Assembly (NCBI GenBank): GCA_033002965.1 | Contig: JAURVB010013324.1 | Coordinates: 1 to 64,000, forward strand | Reading direction: 5' to 3' | Source: Piper betle | Lineage: Eukaryota > Streptophyta > Magnoliopsida > Piperales > Piperaceae | Length of the DNA: 64,000 nt | Part shown: one piece after another, positions 58,783 to 64,000 of the stretch | Layout of the letters: each line of letters opens with the position of its first letter | How positions within the stretch are numbered: the stretch's first letter is position 1 | Made by a program: the position numbers and the translations under genes | The notes under the pieces: model-generated | Told to the model about the DNA's origin: nothing | Database searches by the model: none | Seen by the model: only the letters and a program-made list of their open reading frames with translations

Positions 58783-60288
58783 TATTGGGTTTGTCCCACA
58801 TCGGTCGTAGAGGTTATTAATGACTTATATATAGGCTAATGAGAAGCCTTATTCTTTGAACTAGCTTTTGGATTAAGAGAGGCTCGTGACACCTATTGCA
58901 AGTTTCCTTTAGTTATTTAAAATCTCAGAGCTTGGGTAGGGGCTTAAAGGGCCCAACAAGTGGTATCAAAGTCAAGTTCGAGCTGGGTTTGCCTACGCCG
59001 ATTGTTGTTGTTTCCTTCATTGTTGTTGTTTTCTTCATGGGTTCCACCCAGGGAGTTCGAGTTGGGTTTGCCTACGCCGATTGTTGTTATTTCCTTCATG
59101 GGTTCCACCCAGGGGTTTGTTGTTGTTTCCTTTGGATCATGAGTTCCACCTGATGATTGCTAGGTGGGTACTATGGGAGTTGAAGGGAGTTCAGGCGTGG
59201 TTGTGGGAATTGGGTATTGTGGGAGTTGTGGGAGTTGTGGGAGTTGTGGGAGTTGTGGGAGTTGTGGGAGTTCAGGCGTGGCTGTGGGAGTTGGGTACTG
59301 TGGGAGTTGAAGGGAGTTCAGGCGTGGGAGTTGTAGGCATGGGAGTTGTCAAACGATGATTTAAAGGAAAGGGAGTTGTCAGGTGTGGGAGTTAAGAAAG
59401 GGAGTTGTCGGGCATGGGAGTTGTCAGACGATGATTTAAAGGAAAGGGAGTTGTTTTAAAGGAAAGGGAGTTGTCAGGCGTGGGAGTTAAGAAAGGGAGT
59501 TGTCAGGCATGGGAGTTGTCAAACGATGATTTAAAGGAAAGGGAGCTGTCAGGCGTGTGGGTACTGTCTGATTTAAAGGAAAAGGAGTTGTCAGGCGTGG
59601 GAGTTGTCAATTGCTAGGTGGGTACTATCTAATTTAAAGGAAAGGAAAGGAAAGGGAGTTGTTAGGCATGGGAGTTGTCAATTGCTAGATGGGTACTGTC
59701 TAATTTAAAGGAAAGGAAAGGGAGTTGTTAGGCGTTGGAGTTAAGAAAGGGAGTTGTCAGGCGTGTGGGTACTGTTTGATTTAAAGGAAAAGGAGTTGTC
59801 AGGCGTGGGAGTTGTCAATTGCTAGGTGGGTATTGTCTGATTTAAAGGAAAGGGAGTTGTCAGGCGTGGGAGTTGTCAGAATGATGATTTAAAGGAAAGG
59901 GAGTTGTCAGGCGTGGGGGAGTTGTCAGGCGTGGGAGTTAAGGAAGGGAGTTGTCAAACGCCTTGATACCAGGTGGGTATTGTCTGATTTAAAGGGATGT
60001 CAGGTGATGCCAGGTGGGTACTGTTTGTCTGATTTAAAGGGAGTTGTCAGACAATGACGCCTGATGTGTGAAGGGGGAGTTGTTGGGTTTGTCCCACATC
60101 GGTCGTAGAGGTTGTTGGTGGCTTGTATAAAGGCTAATGGGAAAGCCTTATTCCTTGAGCTAGCTTTTAGATTAAGAGAGGCATGTGACACCTATTGCAA
60201 GTTTCCTCTAGTTGTTTAAAGTACCTTTTGGGGGCCCGAAGGGTCCAACAGTGGTTTGGAGCTTGGGTGGGGCCCAAAGGGCCCAACA
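58783..60288 (+). mobile_element. TRIM-like element with minisatellite interior, target duplication ttatc
   Basis: A left LTR (58,783-58,958) and right LTR (60,081-60,288) share tgggtttgtcccacatcgg, taatgggaaagcctta-like words, gagaggc.tgtgacacctat and a gggcccaaca end. The right LTR has an extra internal ending copy (ggtccaaca.gtggtttggagc), making it 208 bp against 176. A primer site tggtatcaaagt (58,961-58,972) follows the left LTR, and a purine tract gtgaagggggagt precedes the right LTR. Flanking 5-mers ttatc at 58,778-58,782 and 60,289-60,293 match. There is no coding capacity. It is inserted between exon remnants of the PLD pseudogene. Confidence 0.85.
59160..60065 (+). repeat. Complex minisatellite inside the TRIM
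   Basis: Many irregular copies of gggagttgtcaggcgtggga and gatttaaaggaaaggga. From about 59,217 to 59,272 a 9-bp unit (gggagttgt) is repeated six times. Frames across it are repeat artefacts. Confidence 0.9.
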
Positions 60289-60560
60289 TTATCCATCAAA
60301 ATATTGATTACGCACCCCTGGTTAAGAGAATATTGAATTAAATCCGTATAATAGACTATGTATTACCAAGACTTGGGAAGCTGCTTGGTCTTCTTCTCAG
60401 TTACCAAGCTAGTAGTTCAAGTAATGAGTAAGGAAGAGCAATTGGCATTCCTGCATCAGTCAATTCCCAACCAATAAGTTCATACGTCATCTTCATTGTT
60501 TGGCTCTGCATGTTAAGAAAATCCTCAAAATTGGAGATGAACCACAGCGAACAAAAGTAA

Positions 60561-61111
60561 TGGGAAAATAAGACCTGAGAAATAATATAAAATAAAACCA
60601 CAAAAGAGCAAAGATTTAACGTGGAAAACCCTCCTTCAATCGAGAGTCAAAAACCACGGGCAACAACGAACAATTCACTACTTCAACCAAATATTACAAT
60701 CATCAAATATATATAGAGATGTACAAGAAGATTACTTACACACCCTATACTATTGAGATTACAAGATTTCAATCTCTCTCAATACTCCGTATAAGATAAA
60801 CTCATGAATATTTTTCCCTCTTCTTTATCTCTATATCTCTCCCTATCTCTCTTTTTCTTGTCTTTTCTTCTGCTTGTCTTTCCTTTCCTATATTGAGGCA
60901 AATGAAGGCTCAATTTATAGAGAAACTTTGAGACCCTTCAATCTCCATGGAAATACTAACAGTCACCTCTGTTAATATTCTGAGAAGCTTTGAGACCCTT
61001 CAATCTCCATGGAACAACTAACAGCTACCTCTGTTAATATTCTGAGATTTCTTTAGTATTTTGAGTATGAGAATGGGCTACATATCATTAATACAATTAC
61101 ACATATTAACA
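60561..61111 (-). repeat. 3' LTR of the copia element
   Basis: Minus-strand start tgttaatatgtgtaattg directly after ccaagtgggagat, a classical copia purine tract. Inside is a partial tandem repeat: ctttgagacccttcaatctc occurs twice, at about 60,927 and 60,989. Confidence 0.75.
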
Positions 61112-61250
61112 ATCTCCCACTTGGAGTCCGATTGGAACACACCAATCCAAACTCTTCCTCCACTTGTTCGTTGCATGAGTCCACCTGCATGTTAGTGCAA
61201 GTTCACCAAAGTTGAGCAAAAACTCAACTTTTTTCCATCCACCGGTTTAG

Positions 61251-63350
61251 TCAACATATTCGCCAGATTATTTTTCCATATATCTTCTCCAACTTTAATT
61301 TACGTTCTTCTAACAAAGATCTGATAAAATGATACATTAACCGAATATGTTTGGTCCTAGAATGAAATGTCGAGTTCTTGGCTAAACAGATTGCACTTTG
61401 ACTATCACTGTATAACCTGCAATCAACCCCATTAATACCTAACTCATTCATTAAAGTTTTAATCCAAATATATTCCTTGCTTGCTTCTGTAGCAGCCACA
61501 TATTCAACCTCAGTTGAAGACAAAGCAACTATCTTTTGCAATTTGGAAACCCAACTCACCGCAGTTCCACCAACTATAAAGATGTATCCGGATGTACTCC
61601 TGCTATTGTCTCTATTTCCAACATGGTCCAAGTCCACATAACCTTGCACATCAATATTATCACCCTCAAAACACAAACAGTAATTAGAAGTTCCTTTCGA
61701 GTACCTGAAAATCCATTTTACTGCCTCCCAGTGTTCTTTTCCTGGGTTCATCATGAATCTGCTCACTACTCCCACTGCATGTGCAATATCTGGTCTTGTA
61801 CTCACCATAGCATACATAAGACTTCCAATAGCTGAAGCATAAGGCACCTTTTTCATGTGAGCTTTATCCTCCTCACTCTTAGCACCTTGTTCTTTGGACA
61901 ATTGGAAACTACCCAATGTAGTACTTACCAGCATGGATTCATTCATGTTGAATCTCTCAAGAATTTTCTTCACATACCCTTCTTGAGATAACCACAACTT
62001 CTTGTTCTTTTTGTCTCGGGTAATTTGCATCCCAAGAAGTTGTTTTGATTCACCCAAATCCTTCATGGAAAAACTCTTGGCAAAGCTCATCTTGAGACTA
62101 ACAATTTTCTCCATACAAGTCCCTGCAACAAGCATGCCATCTACATACAAAGTTAAAATAATGTAATCCCCATCATTAAACTTTTGTAGATATACACAGT
62201 GGTCCGAATTGCTCCTAGCAAATCCATTATCCAACATAAACTTGTCAAATTTTAAATACCACTGTCTTAGTGCTTGTTTGAGTCCATATAGACTCCTCTT
62301 CAATTTGCACACCATATTTTCTTTACCTTTGACTTCAAATCCTTTTGGTTGTTCCATATAGATCTCCTCCTCCAAATCACCATGAAGGAAAGCTGTATTT
62401 ACATCAAGCTGCTCTAAATACAACCCCTTTACAACCACAATACTCAAAATAATTCTAATAGAAGTCATTTTTACAACAGGTGCAAATATATCATGAAAAT
62501 CAATCCCTTCTTTTTGACCAAAACCTTTCACCACAAGTCTTGCCTTATACCTTTGTACACCACCGGCTTCAGACTTGACCCGATAGATCCACTTGTTTTG
62601 TAGAACCCTCCTTTTTGGCGGCAACTTCACCAACTCCCATGTATGATTCTTCTCCAACGATGACATCTCATCTTTCATGGCCAACTCCCACTTAAGATGA
62701 GCTTTGTCACTCATGGCTTCATCATAGGACTCCGGTTCTCCTGCATCAGTATACAAAACATGTTGTACAATTAAATTTAATTTCTGAGTAGGCTTTCTAA
62801 CCCTTGTGCTCCTCCTTGGTTCAGGAGCAACAACTATCTCTTGTGGTGGCTCTGAGTCATCAATTTCAACTTGTGCATCAGAATATTCAGAATCTGATTC
62901 ATCATCATTTGGTTGATTAGCCTGTGACTCACCTTCTTGTTCGGTCTCTTCAGAAGATAATTGTTCCTCATCACTTGGAACAAATCCTTGATTTTCAGCA
63001 CTTGGCATCTCTTCATCTGTCTCATCAAGCTCCATATATTCTTTTTCTTTTGACTCCTCATTCTTTTCTTCTTTCATGTCTTTGTACATGCACTCTTCAT
63101 TGAATACAACATCCCGACTTCGAAACACCTTGTTGTTCTCGAAATCCCACATCCAGTAACCATACTCATCACCCCCATATCCAAGAAATACACATTTGCG
63201 GGACTTTGTATCAAGCTTCTTTCTTGATTCCCTATCAACATGTGTATATGCAATACAACCAAAGACTTTAAGAAAAGAGTAGTCAACTTTCTTACCAGAC
63301 CATACCTCTTCCGGTATTTTTCCATCTAAGGCGCTTGATGGACTTCGGTT
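61251..63350 (-). pseudogene. Copia Pol fragment: integrase end, reverse transcriptase, RNase H
   Basis: An open frame of 699 codons enters from the truncation at 63,350 (N-R-S-P-S-S-A-L-D-G-K-I-P-E-E-V-W, end of the integrase core). It continues through an acidic linker with the E-P-R-R-S-T-R-x-R-K-P motif. RT motifs W-I-Y-R-V-K, Y-K-A-R-L-V, L-D-V-N-T-A-F-L-H-G and S-L-Y-G-L-K-Q follow. The catalytic Y-V-D-D reads Y-V-D-G (codon ending near 62,136), and the conserved LDVKTAF lysine is asparagine. RNase H motifs (D-N-S-R-S-T-S-G-Y, S-S-T-E-V-E-Y, Y-S-D-S-Q-S-A) are present. The usual N-x-A-D/N-M-L-T-K-P end is readable only after a 1-nt shift near 61,290. The frame is open but almost surely inactive. 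Confidence 0.9.
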
Positions 63351-63351
63351 T

Positions 63352-64000
63352 TGTGAGATCCCTCAACTTAGTCCCACATCTAATACCTACTGGGAGAAAA
63401 TCCTGTTTATAAGTGGGAATGGACTATAGATCTTTAACTTCCGGGGTACCCATTTTAAAGAAATGACTTAGCTCATTACGTTGTACTTTGGGCTGGGTCA
63501 TTACAAATGGTATCAGAGCCAACCTGGTTCCGTGTTAGATGGTGGGCTGGATTATAAACGTTGGCTAGGCTGCCGGTCACGGGCCAGAAAGGACGTGGGC
63601 TGGGGCTAGCAAAGGGCCAAGAATATGCATTTTGGGGACGAAATTTCCTAAGGTGGGTGGATTGTGAGATCCCTCAACTTAGTCCCACATCTAATACCTA
63701 CTGGGAGAAGATCATGTTTATAAGTGGGAATGGACTAGATATCTTTAACTTCCGGGGTACCCATTTTAAAGAAATGACTTGGCCCATTACGTTGCACTTT
63801 GGGCTGGGTCGTTACAAATGGTATCAGAGCCAACCTGGTTCCGTGTTAGATGGTGGGATGGACTAGGGACGTTGGCTAGGCTGCCGGTCACGGGCCAAAA
63901 AAGGTCATGGGCTGGGGTTAGCAACGGGCCAAGACTAGAAACGTTGGCTAGGCTGCTGGTCACGGGCCAGAAAGGACGTGGGCTGGGGCTAGCAACGGGC
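63352..64000 (+). mobile_element. Very small TRIM, apparently tandem, running off the window
   Basis: LTR copies at 63,352-63,505 and 63,663-63,816 are both 154 bp (tgtgagatccctcaac ... ctgggtc.ttaca). Each is followed by aa and the primer site tggtatcagagcc (63,508-63,520; 63,819-63,831). The internal region between them is 157 bp and ends in a gypsy-like ggggacgaaatttcctaagg then a G-rich tract. After the second LTR another internal region begins, and it contains a duplicated segment of about 100 bp (acgttggctaggctgc at about 63,869 and 63,938). It sits inside the integrase region of the copia element. Confidence 0.85.

Larger units (their letters stand above)
58470..60560 (-). pseudogene. 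Phospholipase D pseudogene, two C-terminal exons split by a TRIM
   Basis: Minus strand. Exon remnant 1 (about 60,410-60,560) reads F-L-N-M-Q-S-Q-T-M-K-M-T-Y-E-L-I, like the PLD segment I-L-x-x-Q-x-x-T-M-x-M-M-Y, then H-Y-L-N-Y-stop-L-G-N (PLD: DYLNFYCLGN). Exon remnant 2 (about 58,470-58,745) reads F-R-R-L-M-I-H-V-Y-A-K-G-M-N-V-D-D, then V-L-G-S-A-N-I-S-Q-R-S, which is the second HKD catalytic motif (HxKxxxxD) of plant PLDs. It then reaches D-G-S-R-D-T-E-I-A-I-G-A-Y-Q and H-P-R-G-Q. The catalytic His is Tyr, and a stop/frameshift follows Q-R-S. Intact PLDs hydrolyse membrane phospholipids to phosphatidic acid. A TRIM (58,783-60,288) sits between the remnants, and a copia LTR begins at 60,561 where earlier exons should be. 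Confidence 0.8.
60561..63351 (-). mobile_element. Copia retrotransposon, 5'-truncated by a TRIM insertion
   Basis: The 3' LTR is 61,111-60,561 on the minus strand (starts tgttaatatgtg after the purine tract aagtgggagat; ends ...tttccca). The preceding coding sequence is integrase C-terminus, RT and RNase H. The upstream side ends abruptly at 63,351, where the TRIM LTR begins. The LTR R/U5 region holds the usual gatttaacgtggaaaaccctcc block (about 60,612). The low-coordinate LTR end, at tgggaaaataag, is my best estimate. Confidence 0.8.

Noticed and set aside
58896..59359. Frames of 60-92 codons across the TRIM interior
   Set aside because: They translate the minisatellite (V-G-V-V-G-V repeats) and have no independent support.
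1..64000. tRNA or rRNA genes
   Set aside because: No cloverleaf-like A/B-box pairs or rRNA segments were recognised; the tggtatcagagc words are retroelement primer sites, not tRNA genes.

Overview
This is a transposon-dominated piece of a flowering-plant nuclear genome. The evidence is an intron-containing WRKY transcription factor, a plant-type ISD11/LYRM4 gene, remnants of phospholipase D and glutaredoxin-like genes, and Ty3/gypsy, Ty1/copia and miniature (TRIM) LTR retrotransposons with plant initiator-tRNA-Met primer sites. The ISD11 coding sequence has G or C at almost every third codon position, while the WRKY gene is AT-richer. That bimodality is common in monocots, so a monocot is my weak preference; the species cannot be told.

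Layout. Positions 1-16,850 are old, decayed repeats: a gypsy gag fragment with a fold-back start, a GC-rich repeat in two inverted copies (about 1,090-2,530 and 10,030-11,600), a degenerate long LTR on the minus strand (5,090-7,630), and a decayed copia pol (9,345-14,845). The copia pol is split by about 3.9 kb of inserted DNA that carries a glutaredoxin-like fragment. Positions 16,858-26,836 hold a decayed gypsy element of Tekay/chromovirus type with LTRs of about 3 kb. Positions 28,600-32,300 hold the WRKY gene (five exons, 280 residues, group IIa). Positions 32,870-51,580 are a stack of insertions of one long-LTR family: a solo LTR, then 64 bp further on a solo LTR containing two more solo LTRs, one of which contains a complete young element. 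Each insertion has its own 5-bp target duplication (ctttg, actat, tatat, acaac, ctgag). The young element (41,020-48,882) has two 2,857-bp LTRs and an intact 630-residue Gag but no pol, so it is a non-autonomous TR-GAG type element.

Positions 54,341-57,420 contain a divergent 1.3-1.4 kb direct duplication ending just past the 3' end of ISD11 (57,448-57,717, minus). Positions 58,470-60,560 are a phospholipase D pseudogene on the minus strand, split by a complete TRIM-like element (58,783-60,288, target duplication ttatc). Positions 60,561-63,350 are a copia element whose RT active-site YVDD reads YVDG. It is cut at its 5' side by a second, very small TRIM (154-bp LTRs) that appears to be tandemly arrayed and runs off the window.

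The functional genes I can support are WRKY (transcription factor), ISD11 (mitochondrial Fe-S assembly accessory) and, within the mobile fraction, the intact Gag. The transposons and genes do not form a pathway. The main biological story is repeated self-insertion of a gag-only long-LTR family beside a WRKY gene.
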